Part shown: one piece after another, positions 24,532 through 35,470 of the stretch
Position numbering within the stretch: position 1 is the stretch's first letter
Layout of the letters: each line of letters starts with the position of its first letter
Origin: Microbacterium hominis
GTDB taxonomy: Bacteria > Actinomycetota > Actinomycetes > Actinomycetales > Microbacteriaceae
Direction: 5' to 3'
Length of the DNA: 64,000 nt
Assembly (NCBI RefSeq): GCF_013282805.1
Contig: NZ_CP054038.1
Coordinates: 2,294,001-2,358,000 of the forward strand
Program-made: the position numbers and the translations under genes
The notes under the pieces: generated by a model
The model's database searches: none
What the model saw: the letters and a program-made list of their open reading frames with translations, nothing else
Told to the model about the DNA's origin: nothing

Positions 24532-25157
24532 CGGCGCACCTCCTCGTCGAATCCGGAAGCCCCGTCGTCGAGCAGCGGGGAGATGTGTGGCAGCTCGTCG
24601 AGCGAGTTGATGCCCAGCTGCACCAGCAGAGCGTCGGTCGTGCCGTAGTTGATCGCGCCCGTCTCACTGTCGGCGAACAGCTCGGTGATCAGGCCGCGCG
24701 CCAGGAGCGTGCGCACCACGGAGTCGACATTGACCGCACGGATGGATGCCACCTGGCTGCGTGTCACCGGCTGTTTGTAGGCGATCACCGCGAGGGTCTC
24801 GAGCGCCGCCTGCGAGAGGCGCGACGGCGCCTGGGCGTTCACGAACTCGCTGATGAGGGCGTCGTGCTCCTCGCGCACGTACAGGCGCCACCCGCCGCCC
24901 ACTTCGCGCAGCTCGAACCCGCGGCGCGGACCGCCGGTGAGCCCGTCGTAGTCGGCGACCAGCCCCTCGATCGCCTGGCGCACGGCGGGCACCGGCGCGG
25001 CGACCGCCGTGGCGAGCGCCACGAGGCTCTGCGGCTCGTCGACGATCAACAGGATCGCCTCGAGACGCCGGGCGACGTCGGTCACCACCGGCGGCTGCGG
25101 GGTGTCGGAGGTCTCCGGCGCCTCCCCCGGTGCGGCGAGTCGGTCGTCAGCGGTCAT
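24528..25157 (-). CDS. scpB: Segregation and condensation protein B
   Basis: 209 residues. Two winged-helix domains are recognisable: ARRLEAILLIVDEPQSL at the start of the first and SQAALETLAVIAYKQPVTRSQ, the family signature, in the second. ScpB dimers bind ScpA and the SMC ATPase in the condensin that compacts and segregates the chromosome. Start at ATG 25157, overlapping the scpA end by 11 nt. Confidence 0.95.
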   Translation of the reverse strand: MTADDRLAAPGEAPETSDTPQPPVVTDVARRLEAILLIVDEPQSLVALATAVAAPVPAVRQAIEGLVADYDGLTGGPRRGFELREVGGGWRLYVREEHDALISEFVNAQAPSRLSQAALETLAVIAYKQPVTRSQVASIRAVNVDSVVRTLLARGLITELFADSETGAINYGTTDALLVQLGINSLDELPHISPLLDDGASGFDEEVRR

Positions 25158-25989
25158 AGTCGGCTCCCAACGTGGCGAGGTTCTCATCCGACCACCGTTC
25201 GGCGGTCCAGCGCAGCGTGAGCTCACCGAGCGGCTCGATCTGCTCGAACGACAGCGCGGCATGGCGGTAGAGCTCGAGCACCGCGAGGAAGCGCGCGACC
25301 ACGACCCCCGTCTGCGCGACGCCCGCCACGATCTCGCGGAAGTTCATCGCCCCGCGATCGCGCAGCAGGGTGACGACCACGGCGGCCTGCTCGCGGATGC
25401 TCACCAACGGCGCGTGCAGGTGGTCGAGACCGACGTGCGGGATCTCCTTGGGCGTCATCGCCACGACGGCGAGCGCCGCGAAGTCGTCGGCGCTGAGGGT
25501 CCACACGAGCTCCGGCACCGCGCGGCGGTACTTCTCGTCGAGCCGCACCGCGCGCACATGGCGGCGCTCCTCGCGCTGGAGGCAGCGGGCGAACCACGCC
25601 GAGACCTCCTTGAACGCCCGGTACTGCAGCAGGCGCGCGAAGAGCAGATCGCGAGCCTCGAGCAGGGCGACGGACTCGGCATCCACCAGCTCCCCCTGCG
25701 GGAGCAGGCCCGCCACCTTCATGTCGAGGAGAGTCGCGGCGACGACGAGGAACTCGGATGCCTCATCGAGCTCCTCCGCCGACTCGGCCATGCGCAGATA
25801 GGCGATGAACTCGTCGGTCACCTTCGACAGCGACACCTCGGTGATGTCGAGTTCGTGCGAGGTGATGAGGGTCAGGAGCAGATCGAACGGGCCGTCGAAG
25901 TTCGACAGCGAGACCCGGAAGCGCCCTTCGGGCTCAGTCGGGGATCCCCCGTCCGGCGACGCGATGTCGGCCTCAGGCGACGGCACCAC
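25147..25989 (-). CDS. scpA: Segregation and condensation protein A
   Basis: 280 residues. The kleisin N-terminus FRVSLSNFDGPFDLLLTLI is the family signature, followed by DITEVSLSKVTDEFIAYL, and EFLVVAATLLDMKVAGLLP is the conserved middle segment. The C-terminal winged helix (FLAVLELYRHAALSFEQ) contacts the SMC head. GTG 25989 lies 17 nt inside the 3' end of the ParA-like gene, so the genes are coupled. Confidence 0.95.
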   Translation of the reverse strand: MVPSPEADIASPDGGSPTEPEGRFRVSLSNFDGPFDLLLTLITSHELDITEVSLSKVTDEFIAYLRMAESAEELDEASEFLVVAATLLDMKVAGLLPQGELVDAESVALLEARDLLFARLLQYRAFKEVSAWFARCLQREERRHVRAVRLDEKYRRAVPELVWTLSADDFAALAVVAMTPKEIPHVGLDHLHAPLVSIREQAAVVVTLLRDRGAMNFREIVAGVAQTGVVVARFLAVLELYRHAALSFEQIEPLGELTLRWTAERWSDENLATLGADYDR

Positions 25990-26899
25990 GGGCGACCAGC
26001 TCCCGCGCGAGCCGCAGGTAGGCCTGGGCGGCCGCGTGCTCGGGGGCGAACTCGGTGATCGGCATGCCCGACACCGACGCGTCGGGGAACTTCACCGTGC
26101 GCCCGATGACGGTCTCGAGCACGTCGTCGCCGAACGCCTCGACCACGCGCTCGAGCACCTCGCGGGAGTGCAGCGTGCGCGGGTCGTACATCGTCGCAAG
26201 AACACCGTCGAGCCGGATCGTGGGGTTCAGGCGGTCGCGCACCTTGTCGATGGTCTCGATGAGCATCGCCACTCCGCGCAGCGCGAAGAACTCGCACTCC
26301 AGCGGGATGATCACGCCGTGGCTCGCGGTGAGCGCGTTCACGGTGAGCAGGCCCAGCGACGGCTGGCAGTCGATGAGGATGACGTCGTAGTCGCCCTTGA
26401 CCTTCAGCAGGGCGCGGGAGAGCGTCTGCTCCCGGGCCACCTCGTTGACGAGATGCACCTCGGCGGCCGACAGGTCGATGTTCGCGGGGATCACGTCGAG
26501 GTTCTCGACGGACGCCTTGACGATCACATCGCGCGGGTCGCGCTTGCCGTCGAGGAGGATGTCGTAGATCGTCGGGATGTCATGCGTCTGGATGCCGAGC
26601 CCGGCCGAGAGCGCACCCTGAGGGTCGAAATCCACGGCGAGCACCTTGCGGCCGTAGCCGGCCAGCGCCGCGGCGAGATTGATGGTGCTGGTCGTCTTGC
26701 CGACGCCGCCCTTCTGGTTGCACATCGCGATGATGCGCGCAGGTCCCGTGCCCTCGAGCTTGGGAGGGGTGGCGAAGCCCTGGTACGGACGACCGGTGGG
26801 GCCGATCAGGGTGTCCTCGTCTGAGGCCTTCGTCGCGCCCCGCTTGCTGCCCGCCACCGACTCTCCTGCCTTCGCCATGTCGTCCACGATTCTAGTCAT
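25973..26899 (-). CDS. ParA-family ATPase (orphan, scpAB-linked)
   Basis: 308 residues. The deviant Walker A is CNQKGGVGKTTSTINLAAAL, and the Walker B region is DVILIDCQPSLGLLTVNAL. About 55 residues of low-complexity N-terminal extension precede the ATPase core. No parB or oriC lies nearby, so this is the second, xerD/scpAB-linked ParA of Actinobacteria rather than the origin-segregation ParA. It probably positions a cargo on the nucleoid. Start at ATG 26899; the second in-frame ATG (26878) is an alternative. Confidence 0.9.
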   Translation of the reverse strand: MTRIVDDMAKAGESVAGSKRGATKASDEDTLIGPTGRPYQGFATPPKLEGTGPARIIAMCNQKGGVGKTTSTINLAAALAGYGRKVLAVDFDPQGALSAGLGIQTHDIPTIYDILLDGKRDPRDVIVKASVENLDVIPANIDLSAAEVHLVNEVAREQTLSRALLKVKGDYDVILIDCQPSLGLLTVNALTASHGVIIPLECEFFALRGVAMLIETIDKVRDRLNPTIRLDGVLATMYDPRTLHSREVLERVVEAFGDDVLETVIGRTVKFPDASVSGMPITEFAPEHAAAQAYLRLARELVARGAVA

Positions 26900-26940
26900 G
26901 GCGGGGGCCTCTCCCCGGGAGCCGCCCCGGGTCGGCGGCC

Positions 26941-27552
26941 TCAGAACAGCGACCCGAGCACGTCCAGGCGCACCTGGGCGGCGATCGCGATGATCGCGTA
27001 GTTCACGACCGTGATGAGCGGCGCCCACGTGAGGATGGTCGCGCCGAGGGCGCGCGGCCGCCCCCACACGCCGTCGCGCAGCATCCACCCGAGGGAGAAC
27101 CAGAACAGCGGGATCGTCGCCAGCCACACGACCATGCACCAGGGGCACAGGGAGCCGAACTCGAACACGCTGCGGTACGCGAACATGTGCACGAGCAGGA
27201 ATCCGCCGAGCAGGAACAGTCCGAAGACGCGCCAGTACCAGAGACGCAGCCCCGCCGGGGCCGCCAGCGCGCTGATGCCGGCGTAGATCGGACCGAGGAA
27301 CATCGTGATGCCGATGATCGCGTTCGTGAACCCGAGCAGGTTGCCCGCCGGGGAGAGCAGGTTCGGTCCGCAGGTGACGACGACGCTGAACGTGCAGGTG
27401 ATGAGGGGCGCCTCGTCGGTGAGTTGGCCGATGTACTCGAGATAGAGCAGGAACGAGACGATCCAGGCCAGTGCCGCCGCGACGATCCAGAAGATCGCGA
27501 GGCCGGTCGGGGGCCGCAGCGTCGGCACCGCCGCATTCTGCTCCGTGGTCAT
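26941..27552 (-). CDS. Vitamin K epoxide reductase family protein (VKOR)
   Basis: 203 residues with about five predicted membrane helices. The active-site pair Cys136-Pro-Trp-Cys139 and the loop cysteines Cys53 and Cys61 (CTFSVVVTC) are all present. Bacterial VKOR replaces DsbB, reoxidising a DsbA-like oxidase with a quinone to drive disulfide formation outside the membrane. No thioredoxin-like partner is fused or adjacent. The ParA-like gene starts 41 nt downstream of its stop. Confidence 0.93.
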   Translation of the reverse strand: MTTEQNAAVPTLRPPTGLAIFWIVAAALAWIVSFLLYLEYIGQLTDEAPLITCTFSVVVTCGPNLLSPAGNLLGFTNAIIGITMFLGPIYAGISALAAPAGLRLWYWRVFGLFLLGGFLLVHMFAYRSVFEFGSLCPWCMVVWLATIPLFWFSLGWMLRDGVWGRPRALGATILTWAPLITVVNYAIIAIAAQVRLDVLGSLF

Positions 27553-27568
27553 ACCACAGAGCGTACTC

Positions 27569-28474
27569 CTACCGTGCCCGCGGATGCGAGGTCGCGTAGA
27601 CATCGCGCAGGGCATCGACGCTCACGTGCGTGTAGATCTGGGTGGTGGCCACCGAGGCGTGACCGAGCAGCTCCTGCACCACCCGCACGTCGGCGCCGCC
27701 CTGCAGCAGGTGCGTCGCGAACGAGTGCCGCAGGGTGTGCGGCGAGACATGGGCCTTCAGCTGCGCGCGCTCGGCGGCGCCCTGGATCACGAGCCACGCA
27801 CTCTGCCGCGACAGCGGCGCGCCCCGTGCGCCCAGGAACAGCTTCGGGCCGGCCTTACCGCGGCGGGCCAGCTCCGGCCGCGCGCGCGTGAGGTACGCGT
27901 CGACCGCCGCCCGCGCGTACGACCCGACCGGCACGATGCGCTCCTTCGATCCCTTGCCGCGCAGCCGCAGCACCTCGCCGTGGGAGACGTCGTCGACGTC
28001 GAGCTGCACCGCCTCGGACACGCGGGCGCCCGTCGCGTACAGCAGCTCCAGCAGGGCCCGGTCGCGCAGGCCGATCAGGTCGCCCTCGTGCCCGGCCGCC
28101 TCGAGGAGTCGCTCGACCTGGTCGATCGTGAGCGCCTTCGGCAGGCGCTGCGGCTGTGTGGGGGGCCGCAGCCGCGACGACGGGTCGTCGGGCTCGATGC
28201 CCTCGCGCACGAGGAACCGGTGCAGCCCGCGCACCGACGACTGGAGCCGCGCGAGAGTGGATGCCGCCACCGGCGGCTCCGCCCGCGCGCGCTCCGCGGC
28301 GTAGGCGGCGACCACCGCCGGCGTCACCTCCGACGTCTGGCCGATGCCCTGCGCGCCGAGCCACTCGAGGTACGACGCGAGGTCCCGCCGATAGGCCGCG
28401 ACCGTGTGGTCGGACAGGCCGCGCTCGATCGACACGTGCCGCAGGTAGGCGTCGAGCGCGTCGTCGAGCTGCAC
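27569..28474 (-). CDS. xerD: Site-specific tyrosine recombinase XerD
   Basis: 301 residues, the usual Xer length. Catalytic residues: Arg in [11 protein letters not shown], Lys in [12 protein letters not shown]-x-x-R in [12 protein letters not shown], His in LLGHASVAT, and Tyr in TQIYTHVS. XerD with XerC resolves chromosome dimers at dif. The GTG start at 28474 lies 1 nt after the Nudix stop. Position next to the ParA-like gene and scpAB, all chromosome-maintenance genes, supports the call over a phage-type integrase. Confidence 0.94.
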   Translation of the reverse strand: MQLDDALDAYLRHVSIERGLSDHTVAAYRRDLASYLEWLGAQGIGQTSEVTPAVVAAYAAERARAEPPVAASTLARLQSSVRGLHRFLVREGIEPDDPSSRLRPPTQPQRLPKALTIDQVERLLEAAGHEGDLIGLRDRALLELLYATGARVSEAVQLDVDDVSHGEVLRLRGKGSKERIVPVGSYARAAVDAYLTRARPELARRGKAGPKLFLGARGAPLSRQSAWLVIQGAAERAQLKAHVSPHTLRHSFATHLLQGGADVRVVQELLGHASVATTQIYTHVSVDALRDVYATSHPRAR

Positions 28475-28475
28475 G

Positions 28476-30789
<2,314 letters not shown>

Positions 30790-30791
30790 TT

Positions 30792-30797
30792 ATCCTA
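30792..30797 (-). promoter_or_regulatory. -10 box of pyrG (leaderless promoter)
   Basis: TAGGAT on the minus strand, 8 nt before GTG 30783 and overlapping the last base region of recN. Spacing predicts transcription starting at the start codon. Confidence 0.5.
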
Positions 30798-32504
30798 TCA
30801 GTCGACGTGTGCGGGAATGCTGAGCAACTCACGTGCGTGTGTCAGGGCGGCATCCGAATCGGGCATACCCGACAGCAGCCTCGCCATCTCGGCCTCGCGA
30901 TCGGCGCCCTCGAGGCGTCGGACATCGGATGCCGTCACGGAGCCGTCACTGGCCTTCACGACGCTCAGGTGATTGGTGGCGAACGCGGCCACCTGCGCGA
31001 GATGGGTGACCGCGATCACCTGCGCCGACTCGGCGAGGCGCGCCAGGCGCCGCCCCACCTCGATCGCCGCGGCGCCGCCGATGCCGGCATCCACCTCGTC
31101 GAACACGAACGTCGGAACGGCATCGACGCCCGCGATCACGACCTCGATCGCGAGCATGACCCGGCTGAGCTCGCCGCCCGACGCGCCCTTCGACACCGGT
31201 CTCGGCGACGAGCCGGGGTGCGGCGCGAGCAGGATCGTGACCTCGTCGCGCCCCGCCGGGGTGGGCGTGGCGGGGGTCACGGCGACCTCGATGCGCGCGT
31301 CGGGGAGCGCAAGGGCCCGCAGCTCCTCGGTCACGAGCGCACCGAGCCGCTGCGCGGCGTCGGTGCGGGCCGCGGTGAGGGCGGCCGCCGCATCATCGAG
31401 GGCGGCGGTGGCCGCCTCGCGTTCGCGCGTGAGCCGCTCGATGCGGTCGCCGTCGTCTTCGAGCTCCATGAGGCGAGCCGACCCGCTCGCGAGCAGGTCG
31501 AGCGCGGTATCCAGCGACCCGTGGGCGCGCACCAGCGACGCCAGCACAGCACGGCGCTCCTCGACGGCGGCGAGCTCGTGCGGCCCCGCCTCGTCGAGGT
31601 CGGCGAGGTAGCCGGCGACCCCGGCCGCGAGGTCCGCGATACGGTAGCCCACCTCGGCAGCCTGTGCGGCGAACTCGGCGAGGGCAGGGTCGCGGTCGGC
31701 CGCGCGGTCGAGCGCGCGCCGGGCATCGGCGATGAGCGTGGAGGCGTCGGGCGCCTCGGGCACATCGGCGTCGCCGGAGAGCGCCCCGTGCGCGGTCGCC
31801 GCCGCCAGCCGCAGCTCTTCGACGTGGGAGAGGCGCTCAGCCCGCAGCGCGAGCTCGCCGTCTTCGCCGGCGACCGGCGCCGCCTGCTCGACCTCGGCGA
31901 TGGCCACCCGCAGGTCGGCCGCCTCGCGGGCGCGGGCGTCGAGGTCGGTCTGCAGCTCGCCGAGTTCGCGGTCGAGCGCCCGCCATGCCTCGAAGGCCGT
32001 CCGGTACCGCGCGAGCGCCACGGCCACGGCGTCGCCGCCGAAGCGGTCGAGCGCGTCGCGCTGCGCCGCCGCCGACTTCAGCCGGAGCTGATCGGATTGC
32101 CCGTGCACCACCACCAGCTCGTCGGCGAGGTCGGCGAGCACCCCGGCGGGTGCCTGGCGGCCGCCGACCGACGCGCGGCTGCGGCCCTCGCCGGAGATCG
32201 TGCGACCGACGAGGAGCTCGGCGCGCCCCGCCCCGAGGGGCTCGAGGTCGCCGCCGGCTTCGCGCACGCGGTCGGCGACCGGACCGGTGTCGGGAACGAT
32301 CCAGACCCCGTCGACGCTGGCCTGCGGCGCCCCGGCGCGCACGGCGCCGACATCGGCCCGCTGGCCCAGCAGCAGACCGAGGCCGGTCACGACCATGGTC
32401 TTGCCGGCACCGGTCTCGCCGGTGATGGCGGTGAAGCCGGGACCGATCGGCAGCGTCGCCTCGGCGATCACGCCGAGGTCGCGCAGGCGCATCTCCTCGA
32501 TCAC
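30798..32504 (-). CDS. recN: DNA repair protein RecN
   Basis: 568 residues of SMC-like architecture. The N-terminal Walker A is AITGETGAGKTMVVTGL. Long Ala/Glu/Arg-rich coiled-coil arms follow. Near the C-terminus come the signature KGASGGELSRVMLAIE and Walker B TFVFDEVDAGIGG. RecN binds DNA ends and holds broken chromosomes for recombination. The GTG start 32504 overlaps the nadK stop (GTGA). The nadK-recN-pyrG order is typical of Actinobacteria. Confidence 0.96.
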   Translation of the reverse strand: MIEEMRLRDLGVIAEATLPIGPGFTAITGETGAGKTMVVTGLGLLLGQRADVGAVRAGAPQASVDGVWIVPDTGPVADRVREAGGDLEPLGAGRAELLVGRTISGEGRSRASVGGRQAPAGVLADLADELVVVHGQSDQLRLKSAAAQRDALDRFGGDAVAVALARYRTAFEAWRALDRELGELQTDLDARAREAADLRVAIAEVEQAAPVAGEDGELALRAERLSHVEELRLAAATAHGALSGDADVPEAPDASTLIADARRALDRAADRDPALAEFAAQAAEVGYRIADLAAGVAGYLADLDEAGPHELAAVEERRAVLASLVRAHGSLDTALDLLASGSARLMELEDDGDRIERLTREREAATAALDDAAAALTAARTDAAQRLGALVTEELRALALPDARIEVAVTPATPTPAGRDEVTILLAPHPGSSPRPVSKGASGGELSRVMLAIEVVIAGVDAVPTFVFDEVDAGIGGAAAIEVGRRLARLAESAQVIAVTHLAQVAAFATNHLSVVKASDGSVTASDVRRLEGADREAEMARLLSGMPDSDAALTHARELLSIPAHVD

Positions 32505-33433
32505 GCGACACCCCCGTTGGTGGAGCTGGGGCCGCGCCACCCTTCGACGGGAAGCCGGAACTTGCGGACCAGGCGATCGGTGAATGCGGCCGGATGCAGG
32601 CGCGCGAGGCGCACCGGACGCGTGGAGCGGCGCACCGAGACCCGGGCGCCGGCCGGCAGGTCGTGCGAGCGACGGCCGTCGCACCACAGGATGCCGGTGC
32701 CGTTGGTGCGCTCGAGCAGCTCGATCGCGACCGCGTGGTCGGGGCCGACGACGAGCGGCTTGGCGAACAGCGCGTGGGCCGACAGCGGCACGACCGCGAT
32801 CGCCTCGACCGTCGGCCAGATCACCGGGCCGCCGGCGGAGAAGTTGTAGGCGGTCGACCCTGTCGGGGTCGAGACCACCACGCCGTCGCATCCGAACGTC
32901 GAAAGGGGGCGGCCGTCGACCTCGATGACCACCTCGAGCATGCGCTCCCGGCTCGCTTTCTCGACGGTCGCCTCGTTGAGGGCCCACGTCTCGTAGACGG
33001 CCTGGTCGTCGGCATCCTTCACCCGCACGTGCAACGCCATGCGATCTTCGACCGAGTAGTCGCGCGCGATGACGCGGTGCACCGCGTCGTCCATGTCGTC
33101 ACGCTCGATCTCGGCGAGGAACCCGACGTGGCCCATGTTGATGCCGAGCACCGGAGCGGTGCCCTCGCGCACAAGTTCCGCCGCGCGCAGGATCGTGCCG
33201 TCGCCGCCGAGCACGATGGCCAGCTCGATCTCGTCGACGGGCACGTCGTCGACCAGCACCGCGACATCGGCGAGGGCGGGTTCGACGGCCGCCAGGTCGG
33301 CACGATCGTCGGCGGCGAGCACCGGTCGGGCGCCGGCCTCGCGCAGCGCGGAGATCACCCGCGAGGCCGCGTGCACCGTGTCGGCGCGTCCCGCGTGGGC
33401 CACCACGAGGATGCTGCGATCGGCGTTGGTCAT
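32501..33433 (-). CDS. nadK: NAD kinase
   Basis: 310 residues. The GGDGT motif (VLGGDGTILRAAEL), GINMGHVGFLAE and the glycine-rich STPTGSTAYNFSAGGP are the family hallmarks. It phosphorylates NAD to NADP with ATP or polyphosphate. ATG 33433 overlaps the tlyA stop by 4 nt; recN overlaps its own stop. All three genes are thus coupled. Confidence 0.97.
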   Translation of the reverse strand: MTNADRSILVVAHAGRADTVHAASRVISALREAGARPVLAADDRADLAAVEPALADVAVLVDDVPVDEIELAIVLGGDGTILRAAELVREGTAPVLGINMGHVGFLAEIERDDMDDAVHRVIARDYSVEDRMALHVRVKDADDQAVYETWALNEATVEKASRERMLEVVIEVDGRPLSTFGCDGVVVSTPTGSTAYNFSAGGPVIWPTVEAIAVVPLSAHALFAKPLVVGPDHAVAIELLERTNGTGILWCDGRRSHDLPAGARVSVRRSTRPVRLARLHPAAFTDRLVRKFRLPVEGWRGPSSTNGGVA

Positions 33434-34230
33434 GGACTCCCCGTCAGTCGGTTCACAGTGCTCAACCATTCTGTCGGATTGGCGCCGCGCCCCGGCGCGA
33501 GATGCGCGATGTACTCGGCGTTGCCGTGCGTGCCCAGGATCGGGGAGGAGACGATGCCGCACGTGCCGAGGCCCGCATCCCACGCCGCCCACAGCACGCC
33601 CGCGACCGCATCCGCGCGCAGCGCCGCGTCGGTGACCAGCCCGCCTTTGACCGCCGTGCGGCCGACTTCGAACTGCGGCTTGATGAGAAGTACGAGATCG
33701 GCCCCGGCCGCGGCGACGGCGCGCGCCGCCGGCAGCACATGCGACAGGGAGATGAAGGACAGGTCGCCCGTGATCAGGCCGGGCGCGGCATCCACCCCGC
33801 TCGCCTGCGCGAGTGAGGCCGGGGTCATGTACCGCACGTTGAACCCCTCGATCGAGACCACGCCCGGATCGCGTGAGATCGACGGGGCGAGCTGACCGTG
33901 GCCGACGTCGACGGCGATGACGGGTTCGGCGCCGCGCTCGCGCAGCACCTGCGTGAATCCGCCCGTCGACGCCCCCATGTCGAGGGCGACCCGCCCCTCG
34001 ACGACGATGCCGAACGCATCGAGTCCCGCGACGAGCTTGTGGGCGGCGCGGCTGACGTAATGGTCGCCGCCGTCGACCTCGATCACCGCGTCATCGGCCA
34101 CGCGCACGGAGGGCTTCACGACCGGCCGCCCGTCGACCGACACCACGCCGTCGGCGATCAGCTGCGCCGCATGGGTGCGCGAGCGCGCGAGGCCTCGAGT
34201 CGCGAGCGCCGCATCGAGCCGTTCCGTCAT
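33430..34230 (-). CDS. tlyA: TlyA-family rRNA 2'-O-methyltransferase
   Basis: 266 residues. An S4 domain (RLDAALATRGLARSRTHAAQLI) precedes an FtsJ-type SAM-binding domain (ALDMGASTGGFTQVLRERGA). TlyA methylates 16S C1409 and 23S C1920 in mycobacteria, conferring capreomycin sensitivity; the same role is likely here. It overlaps a 53-residue protein upstream (ATGA) and nadK downstream (ATGA). Confidence 0.94.
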   Translation of the reverse strand: MTERLDAALATRGLARSRTHAAQLIADGVVSVDGRPVVKPSVRVADDAVIEVDGGDHYVSRAAHKLVAGLDAFGIVVEGRVALDMGASTGGFTQVLRERGAEPVIAVDVGHGQLAPSISRDPGVVSIEGFNVRYMTPASLAQASGVDAAPGLITGDLSFISLSHVLPAARAVAAAGADLVLLIKPQFEVGRTAVKGGLVTDAALRADAVAGVLWAAWDAGLGTCGIVSSPILGTHGNAEYIAHLAPGRGANPTEWLSTVNRLTGSP

Positions 34231-34388
34231 GCCGACCGGGCACCGGGCGCGGACTCGAGCCTGCGGGCGAACTCATCATGGAGCGACGCATACGCGGCCG
34301 CGCGGTCGGCGAGCGGCTGCTCCTCGATCACCTCGAGCGCCGAGAGCAGGTCGTCGGTCTCGTCCGCGCGGGAGTCGGTGTCGTCCAT
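34227..34388 (-). CDS. Small acidic conserved-looking protein
   Basis: 53 residues (MDDTDSRADETDDLLSALEVIE ... YASLHDEFARRLE), acidic and helical. Its TGA overlaps the tlyA ATG (34227-34230). Short genes of this kind sit just before tlyA in several Actinobacteria, but the function is unknown. The start ATG 34388 lies within AT-poor sequence with a GGGG-type site. Confidence 0.65.
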   Translation of the reverse strand: MDDTDSRADETDDLLSALEVIEEQPLADRAAAYASLHDEFARRLESAPGARSA

Positions 34389-34429
34389 CCCCTCAGGATA
34401 GGACGACGTGGATGCCGGCGAGCGGCGAA

Positions 34430-35470
34430 TCACGGGCGGTGGAAGGGATCCGCGTAGAGCGCCTCGGGCACACGGAAGCCGAAGATCGCGCGGCCGGTCT
34501 GCCAGATCGCGGCGGCGCCGGCGCGGAGCAGATCGATCTGCCGCTCCCCCGCCGCCAGGATCGTCACGTCGGGACCGTCGATCCGCACCGACGCGCCTCC
34601 CACGCTGACCACGCCATCGCGCACGATCGTCTGCGGGTAGGGCTCGTGCAGTTCTCGCAGGTCGGAGAGCACGTACGTCGGCTGCGAGCCCGCGGGCGCC
34701 GCCAGCAGGTGCTTCGGACGGTCGATGCCGGTGAGCACCAAGGCCGACGGGATGCCCGCGCGATTGGCGCCGAGGATGTCGGTGTCGAGACGGTCGCCGA
34801 GGAAGAGCGGCGCCGACGCGCCGAACCGCGCGACGGCCTCCTCGAAGATCGGCGTCTCGGGCTTGCCGGCGACCGTCGCCAAGCGTCCGATCGCCGTGTG
34901 CACCGCCGACACGAGCGTGCCGTTGCCTGGAGCGACGCCGCGCGACTGCGGAATTGTCCAGTCGGTGTTGGTCGCGATCCAGGGGATCCCGCCCTCCTCC
35001 TCGGGGACCTTCAGTGCGAAGGCGGCCTCGGCCAGGTGCGTCCACCCGACCTCCGGGGCGAAGCCCTGCACGACGGCGGCGGGTGCGTCATCGGCCGAGC
35101 GGGTCACGATGTAGCCGGACTTCTCCGCCTCGACGACCAGTCCCTCCCCGCCCACGACGAGGATCGTCGACCCCGGCGCGACACGGGTCGCGAGCAGGCG
35201 CATCGCCGCCTGCGGGCTGGTGACGACCTCCTCCGCGGCGGTCTGCAGACCGAGTTCGCTCAGGTGCGCCGCCACCGACGCGTCGGTGCGCGACGCGTTG
35301 TTGGTGATGTAGCCGAGGCGTCGGCTCTCACCGGCGCCGGTGAGACTCTCCACCGCGTGCGGCAGGGGCCCGGCGCCGGCGTAGACGACCCCATCGAGGT
35401 CGGCGAGCACGACGTCGACGCCGTCGAGCGGCGTCGGCGTCGACGACTGCCGGCGCGAGAACAGGCCCAT
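34430..35470 (-). CDS. HAD-superfamily IIA phosphatase
   Basis: 346 residues. Motif I is VLADLDGVVYAG, with the nucleophile Asp. YITNNASR is motif II with the cap-type IIA loop. GDRLDTDILGANRAGIPSALVLTG holds motif III/IV with the metal-binding Asp pair. Relatives hydrolyse small phosphates such as nitrophenyl phosphate, sugar phosphates or glycerol-3-phosphate. ATG 35470 shares one base with the upstream stop (TGATG), so it is coupled to the repeat protein. Confidence 0.9.
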   Translation of the reverse strand: MGLFSRRQSSTPTPLDGVDVVLADLDGVVYAGAGPLPHAVESLTGAGESRRLGYITNNASRTDASVAAHLSELGLQTAAEEVVTSPQAAMRLLATRVAPGSTILVVGGEGLVVEAEKSGYIVTRSADDAPAAVVQGFAPEVGWTHLAEAAFALKVPEEEGGIPWIATNTDWTIPQSRGVAPGNGTLVSAVHTAIGRLATVAGKPETPIFEEAVARFGASAPLFLGDRLDTDILGANRAGIPSALVLTGIDRPKHLLAAPAGSQPTYVLSDLRELHEPYPQTIVRDGVVSVGGASVRIDGPDVTILAAGERQIDLLRAGAAAIWQTGRAIFGFRVPEALYADPFHRP